Shown here: positions 1 through 11,771 of the stretch, piece after piece
Layout of the letters: each line of letters opens with the position of its first letter
Numbering within the stretch: position 1 is the first letter of the stretch
Source of the DNA: Viridothelium virens
Taxonomy: Eukaryota > Ascomycota > Dothideomycetes > Trypetheliales > Trypetheliaceae
DNA: 64,000 bases
Assembly (NCBI GenBank): GCA_010094025.1
Contig: ML991805.1
Location: 124,001-188,000, forward strand
Direction of reading: 5' to 3'
Position numbers and translations under genes: made by a program
The notes under the pieces: model-generated
What the model was told of the DNA's origin: nothing
Databases searched by the model: none
The model's input: the letters and a program-made list of their open reading frames with translations, nothing else

Positions 1-2286
1 AGCCCATCCGTCATGACACCAATCCAGGGGTATCCTTATGCCGGCCCATGCTCGGCTGGGGTGAGGCCCGGCAGAAGGCTCTAGTCCACTTGCGACGCAA
101 GAAAAGGGGCACTCCGTAACTCGTCTAAATTGCCTGTGATTTCCGTGAAGCTTCTAATTAGGACCCCAGTAGGTACGGAGTACTTTCGGGGGTGATAACA
201 AAGCCCCCCACAGCGAGCGTGGGAGTCCCAGAAGTGACTCCAACAAGGCTGCTGTTCATTCTCATGCGGCTTCTATTATTATGGTCTGACGGATGGGCCA
301 ACATGACATGCAGCATCGCAGACTTGCGGAAAGAAAACATAGTGAAGCAAGCCAGAATTTGGGGTACCAAGGCAGAGGGCTAAAAAGCAGAGGACCACCA
401 ACGCGACAAAACAAATCATAGGCGTGAAAGTGATTCGCGGGCGAGATGGCGGGCAGAGGGCGATGACGCCGGGGGCGGAAATGGTGACAATGACATTTGA
501 TCCGAATTGGGCTAGATGGGCAAGATACTTAGCCTGGAAAAGCCGCCAATAAACTGGATAATCAGCATAATTTCCGTGGCATCGGTGGCATAGTGGTAGT
601 GTGGAATCGTGGATGGTGTGCACGTTCAGAAGGGGCAGTGGTGGAACAGCGGGAGCCCGGAAGGCAACCTTCCTGTGCATCGCTCCTGCCCTGCTGCTGC
701 TGCTGCGTGTTCTGGGGTCTCCCTCAGCTCGCGCGCAAGGCTGACCAGCTCCAGCACAGCTTCGTTAGCAAAACGTCCTCTCTGCACTAGCTACACTACT
801 ATCTAACGTCACTAACTTCACTGACTGCCGGCGCGCTTTGCAAAACAAATCAGGCCGCTGGCTGACTGAGCAGGAACCCGGTGGCCAGACGCGCACCAAC
901 TGCAGCGGGCTCTGGACGCGACTGACAGCGGGCAATTGGGGGCTGCCACGCGCAGTGCCAAAAGCTGCCAGCGGCCAGCTTCCAACTAACGCTGCTGCAT
1001 GCCTCGTCACCGTCTGCCCTGCCATAGTTAGTTATAGTCAGGAGCGGCACTGCTCGAGCTGGCCGGGGCCAAGCTTTGAGCTTCTGCTTGTCTCGGTCAC
1101 ACACACTCTGCCCGTCTCGACCTTGGACTTCGACTTCGACCTTTCCTACTCACTACTGCTATTGACACCTTCCTCGTGCCCAACGCCGCGTTAATCACCT
1201 CTGCTCCACTTGGCTTTGACGCCGCCGGCTTTCGGTTCGCTGGCCCGCGCAGCTACCACCGCAATCTCATCCTCTCGTCTCACGCTTGGACCGGTCCGAA
1301 GACTCCACCGCCGCCGTCGTCGCGGTGAAGCTGGCCTCTCCCCAGTCCTCTGTGCTGGCATCCACCAGCCTTTCCTGGCCCAGCAACACACGACTCAGCC
1401 AGCAACGGCGCACACCACGAATCCCTTCTCACACCCGTACGACTGCGCTCCTGCCTTCATTAACATCTTCAGATTATTGTTCGTTACTTATTCCCGACAG
1501 CCACGTTCTTCATCTCACTCGTTTCCGCCGCCCCGTGACGCAGGGCCCCCTAAAGTCGCAAGCATCCCCCCTGGACTCAACTTGACCTAAAACCAGTCCG
1601 AGATAGGAAGGGAACGATTCATGCTCTGTGCTTTCCACGACCAAAAATCTTATCCACTTGGAAGGAAGCTAGCACTTGTTGCATTATTATTATTGTTACC
1701 CTGATCCTCTCACCCAGGCGTCAGTACTCCTTCTTTCGCGACTGCCGGTATCCTTGGTCCGCCAAAGTCGTCATTTTCCACCCAGTTTCAGAACGCCCAC
1801 GTTTCCAGGTCTCGACAGGTACTCCCCCTTTGGAAAAAAGCTTGTCCTTCGATCCTTCTTCATCACATCTGGCGCATTCTAGCGGCGCGCGATCCATCCT
1901 TACTCAAGCCACCCCACGCCAACGACTCACTCTCCTTGCCCATCGATCTACCCAAGTGGAACCTGTCTGGTGGAATCGCACCCGCGTACCGTAGTGCTGG
2001 TCCTCTCCACGGGTATCCCATCTCTGCAGTACCCTTTTCCTGACTGCCTACACTCTTTTATTCCCTTTTACTACGTACATCACTCGTTAGACCCTTCTGC
2101 ACTCCACCGCCTCCTCCACATCTTCACCGCTCCCCAGCCGAAGCTCCTAGCTGGACCACGCCGATAACTACCTTTTTCCTATTCCTGGACATCTTTCTGG
2201 CATTCACTCATTATCCAACCTTATCCATGAACACAACTCTCACCACCAGTCTTTTGTGACGCTACCAAGCGCTCACCATATTCCAA
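1..2286 (+). promoter_or_regulatory. Upstream region and probable long pyrimidine-rich leader of the Ime2-like kinase
   Basis: No convincing protein gene is present. From about 1,080 to 2,280 the plus strand is strongly C/T-rich with many CT and TCC runs, as in fungal promoters and long 5' untranslated leaders. Several 60-130 codon open frames exist, but none has a recognisable domain and they overlap each other in different frames. A stretch at 579-599 resembles the 5' half of tRNA-Gly but has no matching 3' half. That this is leader rather than promoter is inferred from base composition and from the intron that follows at 2287. Confidence 0.5.
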
Positions 2287-2351
2287 GTAAGTATTATGTA
2301 CCAATTCTCCTGGACTGTTCAATGTAACATCAAATACTCACATAATGACAG
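2287..2351 (+). other. Probable 5' UTR intron of the kinase gene
   Basis: The donor is GTAAGT at 2287, a CTCAC branch-like site lies near 2337, and the acceptor is CAG at 2349-2351, giving 65 bp, the usual size for this window. If it is spliced, the ATG at 2345 is removed and translation starts at the ATG at 2456. The call rests on splice signals only. Confidence 0.6.
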
Positions 2352-2455
2352 CAAAAAACAAAAAAAGCATCTTTGTGCAAAGGAGCGGCGGCCTGTTGTA
2401 CCACCAGGCTGTTGAGATTCTTGAGCACGCACGCTATACCAGTAGTACAGTGATC

Positions 2456-4999
2456 ATGACAGTCTCGTACGATATGTCCTACCGGAGCTGGCCTCACGGT
2501 TCACACGGTGCCGTGTGTCTGGAGGATAAGTTCGAAGTCCTCAAGGAGATTGGCGATGGCAGTTTCGGAAGTGTTGCCCTCGCACGCGTCCGAAGTGCAG
2601 GTGCACACATCGCACGTAGGGGTACTCTAGTAAGTTATTCTTCCTCCTCGAGAACGTGATTGGTCCGTAATTGACAGTGTTCAGGTCGCCGTCAAGACGA
2701 TGAAGAAGCAGTTTGAGACTTTCGCGCATTGTCTGGAACTGCGTGAGGTCATCTTCATGAGGGCGTTGCCTGCTCATCCGCACCTCGTACCAGCTTTGGA
2801 TATTTTCTTGGATCCTCTTAGCAAAAAGCTTCACATTGCAATGGAATATATGGATGGGAACCTTTACCAATTGATGAAGGCTCGAGAGCACAAGCGACTC
2901 GACCCGAGCAGCGTGAAGAGTATCTTATATCAGATCCTCGCCGGCCTGGAACATATCCACGAGCACAGTTTCTTCCATCGCGACATCAAACCCGAAAACA
3001 TCCTCGTCTCCACTTCTGCGCCACAGGAAAACAACGCTTTCAAGCGATACTCATCTTTAGTCACTCCCCCATCGACACCGCCTTCGTACACGATTAAGAT
3101 TGCCGACTTTGGTCTCGCTAGAGAGACGCACTCAAAAATGCCTTACACGACATACGTTTCGACGCGTTGGTATCGTGCACCCGAAGTCCTTTTACGTGCT
3201 GGCGAATACTCAGCACCCGTGGATATCTGGGCTATTGGTGCTATGGCAGTCGAAATTGCGACCCTCAAACCATTGTTCCCTGGAGGAAATGAAGTCGACC
3301 AAGTATGGAGAGTGTGCGAAATAATGGGCAGCCCAGGATCATGGGTCAACAAGCATGGATCTAGAGTTGGTGGTGGTGAATGGAAGGATGGTATCAAGTT
3401 GGCGCAGAAGTTGGGGTTCTCATTTCCAAAGGTACGTACCGAAATGCGCGCTTGTATGACGCAGACTGACAGGAATCATGATAGATGGCTCCCCACTCTA
3501 TGGACACTATTCTGCAAGCACCGGAATGGCCAGCAAGCCTTGCAAGCTTCGTTACCTGGTGTCTAATGTGGGACCCTAAAAGCCGACCGACTTCAACTCA
3601 GGCAATGCGGCATGAATACTTCACTGACGCGTTTGATCCCCTCCGACCAAAGTCAAATTCATCATCAAGGCTACTCGGTCGCAAGCATTCTACCGCCGAA
3701 AGTAAGGACGGATTGGATCATGGGTTATCAACGAAAAGCTCGTGGTTCAGACGTTCCCTCGTTGCAAGGGAAAGTGCTCCAGCGGTACCGCAGCACGTCC
3801 CTACCAACCAGCCGTTGTCTCCAGAACAGTCACCCATTCCAGAAAACGCTCCGAGCACCACACAGCAGGTTCACGTCAAACAACCTCGGCCGGGTGCGAC
3901 AAAACGATCCACTTGGACTAACGGTGTGCCGAATAATGGCGCACCAATACCGATACTTCCCTCTATCAAGCCTATATCGCCTCTTTCGGACGCAGTGACA
4001 GCTCAAGCCGACTCGAGACCGCCTGCAAGAGATGAAAATCCGGCGAAGAAGATCGGTCGGCAACTCTCTGTTGCTTCGCACGGCAATCACTACGCCGACA
4101 TGCATAGACAGGAGGCTGAGCGAGCTCTGAACGGTCACGGTGGACTTGCCTCCCCCTTGAACGGACAAAAAGAGAGCTTCTTCTCCCATCTCCGAAAACG
4201 GGCAAGAAGATTCTCAGGCCGGCATCAGACACCAATGTCGCCCAACGCAGATGATATCGAAGCGAATGCTGGTTGTGCTCCTTGGGCCAGCAGCAACCGT
4301 AATTCAATGGTGATTGATCCTCCCGCAGTTCCCAGCGCACCCACAAGCAACGCCGAGATTTCGAGCCTCGATCTCGACCTCGACAAGGCCCTCCAAAACG
4401 TGAGGTATAGCTTGGATGCTGCCTCCAACACTCAAAGTACACCTAGCTCGACGAAAACTCCAGGACGAGTCGCCAGTAATCCAATGCTTAAAAGGCATCA
4501 CTCGTTACCTCACGGGCCAGAAGCTCGCAACACTGAAGCTGCAGGCGGATCGGGTCAAGGCCCGATTTCTAGTCGTACGCGGAGGGCCTTGCAACGGAGC
4601 ACGCAGCTGGTGCATCGTTACGAGACGCCAGATGAAGAGGACGAACTATTGGATGAGGTCCTTAATTCGGCCCACAAAGCTGCGAAGAAATTGGATCGAC
4701 AAACGAATCAACCTACTGGCCTCGCAAGCGGCAGTGCTAGCCGACCACCCATCAACCAATCGAACACCGATCCCGGGTATCCTGCGCCTTACCTTACTCC
4801 TTCCCCGTCGGCGAACAAGAATGGTATCAGTTTTGGCAGTGATTCAAACATCACTCCTACAAAGCCACTAGACATTATCAAGAACAGGCCCAAGAATGAG
4901 CACTTGACATCACAATGGCCGACTCCTCCATATGAGGAAAACGATTGGGCTGCTGCAGCCTCTGCCAGCATATTTGCAGCGCAGACGGCCTATCGATGA
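2456..4999 (+). CDS. ime2: Ime2/RCK-type serine/threonine protein kinase
   Basis: Three exons: 2456-2629, 2685-3431 and 3485-4999, joined by phase-0 introns of 55 and 53 bp, giving about 811 residues. The kinase domain fills roughly the first 340 residues. It has a glycine loop GDGSFGSV (33-40), the VAVK lysine (62), HRDIKPEN (156-163), DFG (199-201) and a TTY dual-phosphorylation motif just before VSTRWYRAPE (213-215). This is the signature of the RCK group (Ime2, MAK/ICK). About 30 extra residues rich in S, T and P sit between HRD and DFG, and a long S/P-rich tail with basic patches follows. In yeast Ime2 drives meiosis; in Neurospora and Aspergillus its homologues control sexual development in response to light and nutrients. 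The ATG at 2345 gives 37 more residues but lies in a likely UTR intron. Family assignment is firm, exact start less so. Confidence 0.9.
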
Positions 5000-5905
5000 A
5001 CATTTCATCGAAATTTTTCTTATTTCATCTCGCTGGCTCGACATCTCTTTTACAGTATTTATTTTAATAAGATTGGCAATCTACGGAACGGGAAGACCCT
5101 CATTCAAACGGGCTCCGATGGCGTCAAACGCAGACCTTCACCGGAAACCGGGAAATCTTCGCCGCCCGAAAAAAACCTTGTCAACCTGTACCACCAACTA
5201 TTTCCTTTGTTCAGAAAACCCTTCTAGACGGCTATTGGTGTAGACTGGCACATTGGCTTGAGATACTCCGCTTGGTTTTTGATCACTACACACAGATTGT
5301 TGTGTTTGCTTCATACCCCCACAGCCTGATGTCACCCAGTTTCCAGGCTTCGTTATTTTCCTTGAACTAGACCGAAATCCACCATTTGATTTGGTATTCT
5401 GGCTCAAAATATTTGTATTTATGGGGCAACATACCTTTTTTGTCATTTTCTTTTTTAAGCTAGTTTGTACAGCACTAAACTGGACCTCATTTTCTTTGCA
5501 TCGGTTCTCTATGGTTTTTGCTACCTGTCCGCTCGCTCGCTCTGTTCTCTACGGGTGTAGCGCCGCTAGGTGGAGTCTGTACTATTTGCTTCAAACCCTG
5601 TTAATGGATGTCCGGTGGAGCGGGACTGGGTGACTCTCTCCTTGTACTTCTGATCTTGCGCCTGAGTTTCGGAACGGCCTGGAAATGGGAGGGGCAAGGC
5701 GAAGGGCGTGTTTCGAAACTCTGGAATTTCACCTAAAGCTCTTTAGCTGAGCGATAGATTAAGCAAATGGAATCGGGCTTCAAGGCCTCAATTTCAACTC
5801 CCAAGTGATCTTTCTTCGTTCGCTTCTCAGTGATCTTGTCGACCCGTTGTTAGGTGATAGTGAAGAGGCCTTGGGGTTTCTGGCTCCGATCTCCTGGATC
5901 GCTAA
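5000..5905. other. Intergenic region between convergent genes
   Basis: It holds the 3' regions of the kinase (plus strand) and the methyltransferase (minus strand). The stretch 5,380-5,460 is T-rich, with TTTGTATTTATG-like sequence suited to polyadenylation. No supported gene. Confidence 0.5.
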
Positions 5906-6853
5906 CTATGGCAAAGACTTGTTCGAACGGATCAGGAGGTACAACCAATGCTGGATCCTGGGCGGATGAACAGCGCCATTGCTCCGCTCGTCTGATCCCG
6001 GGGCGTCCAGCGCCTCCTTTCGCTCCACCCTCCAGAACCGCTTCGGATCCAGCTCACTCGGCCTCTCAGCATACTCCCTCGCCCCATCACTTTCATCCAC
6101 CCTGGGATCCGTACCACCTTCGAGAAACCAAAATCGCTCCCGCGAGTGCGACACCGCAATCCAGGTCCCACCCGCCACCGTCACCGCCGCCAGATGCAGC
6201 GCCAGCACGATCATCGGATCCAGCAAATCCCCACCACGTTTCAGCTCCGACTCCCGGTCCTGCAGCTCCACCACCCGCGCATACGCCTCCGGATCTAGCA
6301 TCGCGGCGTCCATGCCCAGCAGCGCGTCGGCGGCGGGGATGCTCTCAGCGCACGCCACGGCGTCGGACGTGCTCTTGTCGAGCACCACGCTGAACCGGCT
6401 CGCCGCCGTGGTGCCCCCCACCGCTTCGACGAGCGAGCCGAACGAAAGCAGGTCCGCCGTCGCCCAGCGCATCCCGCCGCCCTCCTCCCGCGCACCGATC
6501 TCGCTGCTCCCGTCGCGCTGCCATGCCTCGGCGCTGGAAAGTGCGTCGGGTTCGGCGTGCTCCTCCGGGTACAGGTCTGCCTCCTTGGCGCGGCCTAGTG
6601 CGATGGCTGTCTCGGAGAAGTCGAGGTTGAGTACTTGCGAGGGGTGGGCGACGTGTGCGCGGAGGTGGAAGGAGAGCCAGGAGGTGCCGCAGCCGATGTG
6701 TAGGATTTGGGGGAAGGGGGGGTCTGCGTGGGAGGCGAGGGTGGTGCGGAGGAGGGGGTCGAGGGTGGAGGCTGGGAGGAGCCAGTCGAAGGAGGTGGGG
6801 GAGTCGGTGAAGCGCGTGTTCCAGTAGGATTTGGAGGAGAATTGGGGTACCAT
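5906..6853 (-). CDS. METTL13/EEF1A-KMT-like SAM methyltransferase
   Basis: A single exon of 315 residues starting at the ATG at 6853; the frame is open upstream, but that part has no domain. The N-terminus has SYWNTRF (9-15) followed by SFDWLL (21-26), matching the YWxxRF...FEWY entry motif of the METTL13/METTL12 group. Motif I is LHIGCGTSW (51-59), the acidic post-I residue is in LNLDFSE, and VVLDKSTSDAV (157-167) corresponds to the VVLDKGTLDA hallmark of that group. Known members methylate lysines of translation elongation factor 1A, so the substrate is probably eEF1A, by family inference. The gene is GC-rich, which makes a long antisense shadow frame. It is divergent from RRP42 across about 700 bp. 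Confidence 0.8.
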   Translation of the reverse strand: MVPQFSSKSYWNTRFTDSPTSFDWLLPASTLDPLLRTTLASHADPPFPQILHIGCGTSWLSFHLRAHVAHPSQVLNLDFSETAIALGRAKEADLYPEEHAEPDALSSAEAWQRDGSSEIGAREEGGGMRWATADLLSFGSLVEAVGGTTAASRFSVVLDKSTSDAVACAESIPAADALLGMDAAMLDPEAYARVVELQDRESELKRGGDLLDPMIVLALHLAAVTVAGGTWIAVSHSRERFWFLEGGTDPRVDESDGAREYAERPSELDPKRFWRVERKEALDAPGSDERSNGAVHPPRIQHWLYLLIRSNKSLP

Positions 6854-7550
6854 TTTCAGGGGCTGAGGGGAGGATGGGGGGTCAGGGTGTGGTAGGGACG
6901 TGGGAAGTAGGAAGAGAGAGTTTGGGGTGTAGAACAGAGTTAGACAAGACTTAGCGATATGGCGAGATTTTGAGGCAATTGAGAGAACAAAGAAAATTAG
7001 ATGAAATTCTTCGGAAATAGATTTAAATTCGGAAGAAATTGCAAACGCGCCTACCTTTGGATACGTTCCGCCGTGCATTGGGCGAGTCGTGAGAGAGGAA
7101 TGGTCCACATGCTCCGTACTCTAGCGAGCGGACCCAACGGCTGCATCTTCCAACCTTAAACCTCGCGATCTCTGCACGACATCTCGCGGCTTTCATATGC
7201 ACCCTACAATCCATAGGTTTGCTGCTGTTGTCGGAGTCGCTGCTCTTTGCTTGCGACCTGGCGTGGTGATAATGGTCGTTGGATCACCACGCACGGGGAG
7301 TCAGGTTGAAGAACATCCAAGCAGCGCATGCCACCTTGACGAATGACGACAACCTACTTGACCTACTCTTCCCAAGGAAGTGTATCATCCTACCTTATGA
7401 ATACCATACAGCAACGAGAGTCGAGGTAATGCAACTTTACCTATCTTGCATTTAGAAGCTCCGGGTGCAGAGAAGGTGAACAAAAATAAACAACACCCAA
7501 GGCCCTTGACCGTTTTCTATTGCGTTCACGAACTCTAAAAGAAATTCCCA
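6854..7550. promoter_or_regulatory. Shared upstream region of the methyltransferase and RRP42 genes
   Basis: A 697 bp gap between divergent start codons. It probably holds both promoters. No gene or clear repeat was seen. Confidence 0.5.
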
Positions 7551-8797
7551 ATGGCGCCAGCAACAACCCAACAGCTCCTTCTGTCCCCAGCCGAGCTCTC
7601 CTACATCCACTCTTCACTCTCCCTCCAGCCACCAATCCGTCCTGACTCCCGCACACCCACCCAATTCCGCCCTCTCGTGGCCGAATCCGACATCCTTCCA
7701 AATGCCAATGGCAGCGCCCGTATTTGTTTCGCTGATGGTACCGAAGCTATCACCGGCGTCAAAGTCCAGATGGAGAAGAGCGCTTGGAAGCCCAGCGCTG
7801 AACATGGCGTGCATCTAGGGCCAGGTGGTGGAGGAGAAGACGGGGATGAAGAGGAGGAGGATGAAGACAGCGGGGGGAAACGAAAAGGAGACAGGCAGGG
7901 TGTAGGAGACAACTCATGGGTGGAGGTGAATGTGGATATCCCAGGTTATCGAGACGACGACACTATGCCTGTGTTTCTAGCAGCTATGTTGACAGAGGCA
8001 TTACTCGCGACGGGGACACTAAAGAATCGGCTATGGATAACTGAGAGGTACCACTGGAAACTTTATGTCGATGTGAGTGATCCTCTAGACATTTTGCCCT
8101 CGAGCAAGCTGAATACGAGCATCATTAACAGATCCTCCTGCTCTCCCAACCTCTCTCCTACCCTCTCCCCCTCCTCTCCCTAACCACCCACCTCGCCCTC
8201 CTCTCCACCCGCCTCCCCGCCCTCATCTCAGGTCCCTCGGACGACCCCCTCTTCAACGACGACTGGAACGCCTCCTACCCACTCTACCCACGCTCACCTC
8301 AGACCACCAGCACCTCGCCCTCGGACCACCCCCCAATCACCCTGCTCGTCATGTCCGTCAACTCCAACATCATCTTCGACCCCTCCAGAGAAGAACTCGC
8401 CGTCGCCGAATCCGTCCTCGCCATCTCCGTCGCATGCACTCCTTCCCCCAACGACACCACCACCACCACCACCTCCTCCTCTCACCCTGCCAATGACACC
8501 CAGAGCAAGGACAGCAATATTCGCCTCCTTGCGATCCGTACTGTCGACCCTCCTTCCCGCTTCACACCCCCAGGCGTGCCAGACGCGATGAATGCGGCGA
8601 CGGGGGGCAGTGCGCCGGTGGGGAGTCGGGAGGCGGCGGCGGTGAGGGAGGGGATGGAGCAGGATGGGGTGTGGAGGCCTCCGAGAGGGGGAGTGGGGAG
8701 AGTGGTGTTGGGGAGGATGATCAAGGCGGTGGTGGAGAAGGGTGGTGTGGCGGAGGAGGTGTTTGAGGCGTTGGAGGGGGTACATACTGGGACCTGA
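7551..8797 (+). CDS. RRP42: Exosome complex subunit RRP42 (RNase PH-fold ring protein)
   Basis: Two exons, 7551-8072 and 8132-8797, separated by a 59 bp GTGAGT...ACAG intron in phase 0; 395 residues. The N-terminus LSPAELSYIHSSL and the segment NANGSARICFADGTEAITGV (53-72) match the RNase PH fold of Rrp42/EXOSC7: an NGSAR turn, then a G-T-E-A strand. Rrp42 is one of six RNase PH-like proteins in the hexameric core of the RNA exosome; in fungi it is structural rather than catalytic. The protein is longer than yeast Rrp42 (265 residues) because of an acidic insert (about 87-120, E/D/G-rich) and S/T/P/D-rich stretches in exon 2. These look like loop expansions. The family call is strong. Confidence 0.9.
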
Positions 8798-9057
8798 GTG
8801 GAGTGGAGAGAGTGCGTAAGGCGATCGATTTGTGTGTAGTTGCGCTCGGAGGATTTTTCGATGAGGTAGCGGCCTTGGGAAATGTGCTGGAAAAGTACCT
8901 TCACTTGTTGAGTAGGTGACTCGGTTGATTCACAATGCACAATTGACCAAGAAACGCTACGTTAGACCATTGTAGAGACATTATATTCACTAAGAACTGA
9001 CGCATCAAAGCTCTACTTCATCTAAGGGGCCCGTTGGAGGGGAGGTTCGGCTGATAA

Positions 9058-11206
9058 TTAGCCGGTGTCGGGAAACCTGACTACTGTACGCTTAGTGCTG
9101 GAGGATCCGGAATTTGGCCCTAATCTATTCCACCACTTTTTATTCCTCTGTCTTTCTAGCTCCTGTCTGGCATCTTCTGCTTCTCTCATAGCCGCCTTCA
9201 AGGCCCGATCCGCCTCTTCTTTCGCTCGCTCAGCTTCTTCAACTGCCTTCATCTCTGCCTCTTTCCTTGCATTCGAGGCAGCTAACTCCAACGCACGCGC
9301 CGCTTCTTCAGCTCTTTTCTTAGCTTCCAATTGAGCAGCTTCCCTGGCCCTTATCTCTTCTTCCCGTTTGATGCGGTCTACTTCCATGTTCGCCAGCAAT
9401 TCTTTGAGTTGCTTATACTCGTTATCATTTTGCTTCTCCTTCGGCCCTTCCGGAACGTCGCCTTGGAAATACGGCGAATAAGTGTGATCAGGCGGTGGCA
9501 TCGGGAATGGCGATGCAGGTGGCTGTCCGGGCCAAGGCGGATAAGTTGACCCACCCTTCGCGGTGTTGAAAGGATAGTTGATATCGTCTGGTGCATAATA
9601 TGGTTCCCCAAAGTCCGCGCGTGTCCCTATCGATAGACTGAAAGAGCGACCAGGTTGAACTATAAGCTCCCAACTTTGCGAATTTATTTCGAAGCCACCT
9701 AAGTCAAATTTATAGCGTCCGCTGCTTACCGCGTCTCTTAGCCTTTGATCCAAGTAAGGATTATTGCATACGAATTTTGTCATGGTCTTTGAAGTTAAGG
9801 TCAGCTAGCGGCAGATCTGGCTACACAATTGAACGTACCTTCCATTTCTTTGCCACTTCCCAAGGTATTGAGAAGTCGCCCACGAATGTCGTTATCTTCA
9901 CTGGCTTCTCGAATTTAGCCGTCTTTTCAGTCCTGTTGTGTGGTTCTTCGATTGACGAAGGTTCGCTTGACATTCTGCCACGCGGAGTTCTGGGACCTCT
10001 CGGGGCGTCCTGACCAAACACTTCGCTGGAAGTCTCAATCACGGAGTTAGTCAACCCATTCGATTTAGTTGAAAAGTCGTCCTTAGACTCATAGAATGTT
10101 GCCTTGTAGTCGTTCTCAACACTTTTGTCCTCCGGACTAGAACCTATGACGTCGCGTGGAGACAAATTTTCCGCATCTGGGGTTTTATTGGAAGACCTAG
10201 ATGTTTCTGAAGCATTTGACGCTCTTGAGGACCATTGCTCTGGTCCCTTTGGCACTAAGGTGGTAAGCGCATCGCTGGCAAATTCTGAGAGCTTTTCTTG
10301 GACAAAAAGGAAGCGGAAGTGAGGTACAAGCGCCATTGGACCCAAGGCTCCAGCGGCTTCATCTCCCTGGCGACTCGAAGTCATAATCTTATCCAGAGCG
10401 CTTTCTTGATTTTGCTCAATTTGCGAAGCATCCCGCGTTTGAGACATCTCGACAGAGCTTGTTGATGGGGACCCTTCGACTGAATTTGTATCGCCTGTCT
10501 CACTATCCTTGATGGCATAGGTCTCGGTCAAACTTGCCGTTATATTCGGTTCTTCGGTCAATAAGTTTGATAGTGGCTTCGAGGCCTTCAGCATAGTTTC
10601 CGGAGATTGCATATAGGACTGCATTAGTTGAATATTGTGGTCCACCGATAATTTGAGACTTTGGACCTCGTGACTCAGACTATGTGTTCCTTAGCGCAAT
10701 CAACCAAGCCGTCCTTCAGACGGGGCTTGATACCTTTCTTTGGCTTCCAGGTCTGGTTCGTGAGACATATGCATGACAGATATGAAGAGCTGCAAATTGA
10801 GCTTGAGAGAACATAAAATTTCCCGGTGATATACGAACTTCGATCTCTCGAACAACCATCGGATTCGCAATGCCATCCGTCGAAAGTTACTCTGGCTTTG
10901 TCGAACAAGTGGATCCAGGATCCGTAGTAGAAGTTCTCCATCGGTCTGGACGGTTCTGCAAACGTGCATAAGATCGTCCACAAGCGCGCTCGCTCTCTAG
11001 GATAGTGATAACTTCGGATTGTTGTTAAGCATTAACCCCAATTCTTTTAGGACTCGGGAGAAGAGAGTGGTGTCAGTCGCAATAAGACGGATTTCATTCC
11101 CTGCCTCTTTCAGAGCTGACGCGATCTGATACAAACCAATGCTCAACTTAGTCGCGGCACCTACGATGCCTGTGATACTAGCGGCAAGACCAATAGCTTC
11201 AGCCAT
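9058..11206 (-). CDS. Fungal NLR-type N-terminal domain + ubiquitin-like domain protein, with an in-frame TAG
   Basis: Exons are 11206-10734, 10679-9839 and 9786-9058, with introns of 54 bp (GTATCA...CATAG) and 52 bp (GTACGT...AAAG). Read through, this gives 680 codons. Residues 1-145 match the helical N-terminal domain seen on fungal STAND/NLR proteins (start MAEAIGLAASITGIVGAATK). A polar S/T/E-rich linker follows. Residues 416-490 look like the ubiquitin-like domain often paired with such N-termini (KITTFVGDFSIPWEVAKKW, then QSWELIVQPGRSFSLSI). A P/G/Y-rich stretch and a long E/A/R coiled coil (about 560-650) end the protein. Codon 70 is TAG (10997-10999), and the same frame resumes directly after it with expected domain sequence. 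This could be a recent null allele, readthrough or a base error. Removing the TAG by a 57-nt intron would delete conserved residues, so I think that less likely. Confidence 0.65.
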
Positions 11207-11771
11207 GGCTGCATAGTCTGCTTTGCTTCTGGCCGCTGGAGGCAGGAAGCACAGAGAGAGAAATGAAGTAGGAAGTCCATCATGCTCTTAGCGTGGAAGA
11301 CATACGACGTTTTGCCAAGGTAGGCTGAGAGAAAGATCAAGTCTAATGTGGCAATGTACGCGGAGGCAACAAGGCAACAAGGCAACTAAATACCAGGCAC
11401 TTCAATCCCAGGCACTTCTGCATGAACCCCTCACCTGCCTTCCGACATAGCAAAGCTGTACAGTCTGCATGCGTATGTATGGTTTCCCGCCAGATTGACG
11501 TACAATCTTGGGAAATCCATAGGATGTGTCGGAAGGGATACTGAATGATATTCGTTGACCTAGCTGTTGCTTTTTCCAGCTGAGGTTCATAGGTATGAAG
11601 TCATGGGGCCAGATCTGCTTCAGGCTGCGCTCAATCTTTTCCCCTTCCTTCTTCATCTTACTAGTATTCGGCCTTTCTTCCCTGCGTGACAGTGGCTAGC
11701 TACATGATCTGACAACGAATGAGATGACCTCTGTTCAGGACCATTTCACCTCGGCAAGCTGGTTTTCGGTA
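11207..11771. other. Intergenic region
   Basis: An 85-codon minus-strand frame starts at an ATG at 11656 but has no recognisable domain. Nothing else is supported. Confidence 0.4.

Noticed and set aside
2345-2455. Earlier ATG for the Ime2-like kinase
   Set aside because: It lies inside a canonical GTAAGT...CAG intron at 2287-2351, and the extra residues are not part of the kinase fold.
5979-6827. A 282-codon plus-strand open frame
   Set aside because: It is exactly antisense to the GC-rich methyltransferase gene, has no domain, and its serine/arginine-rich composition is what the complement of that gene gives.
10943-11050. A 57-nt intron (GTCCTA...CCTAG) that would remove the TAG in the NLR-type gene
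   Set aside because: The donor is poor and the splice would delete the VLKELG segment typical of the domain, so an in-frame stop is the simpler reading.
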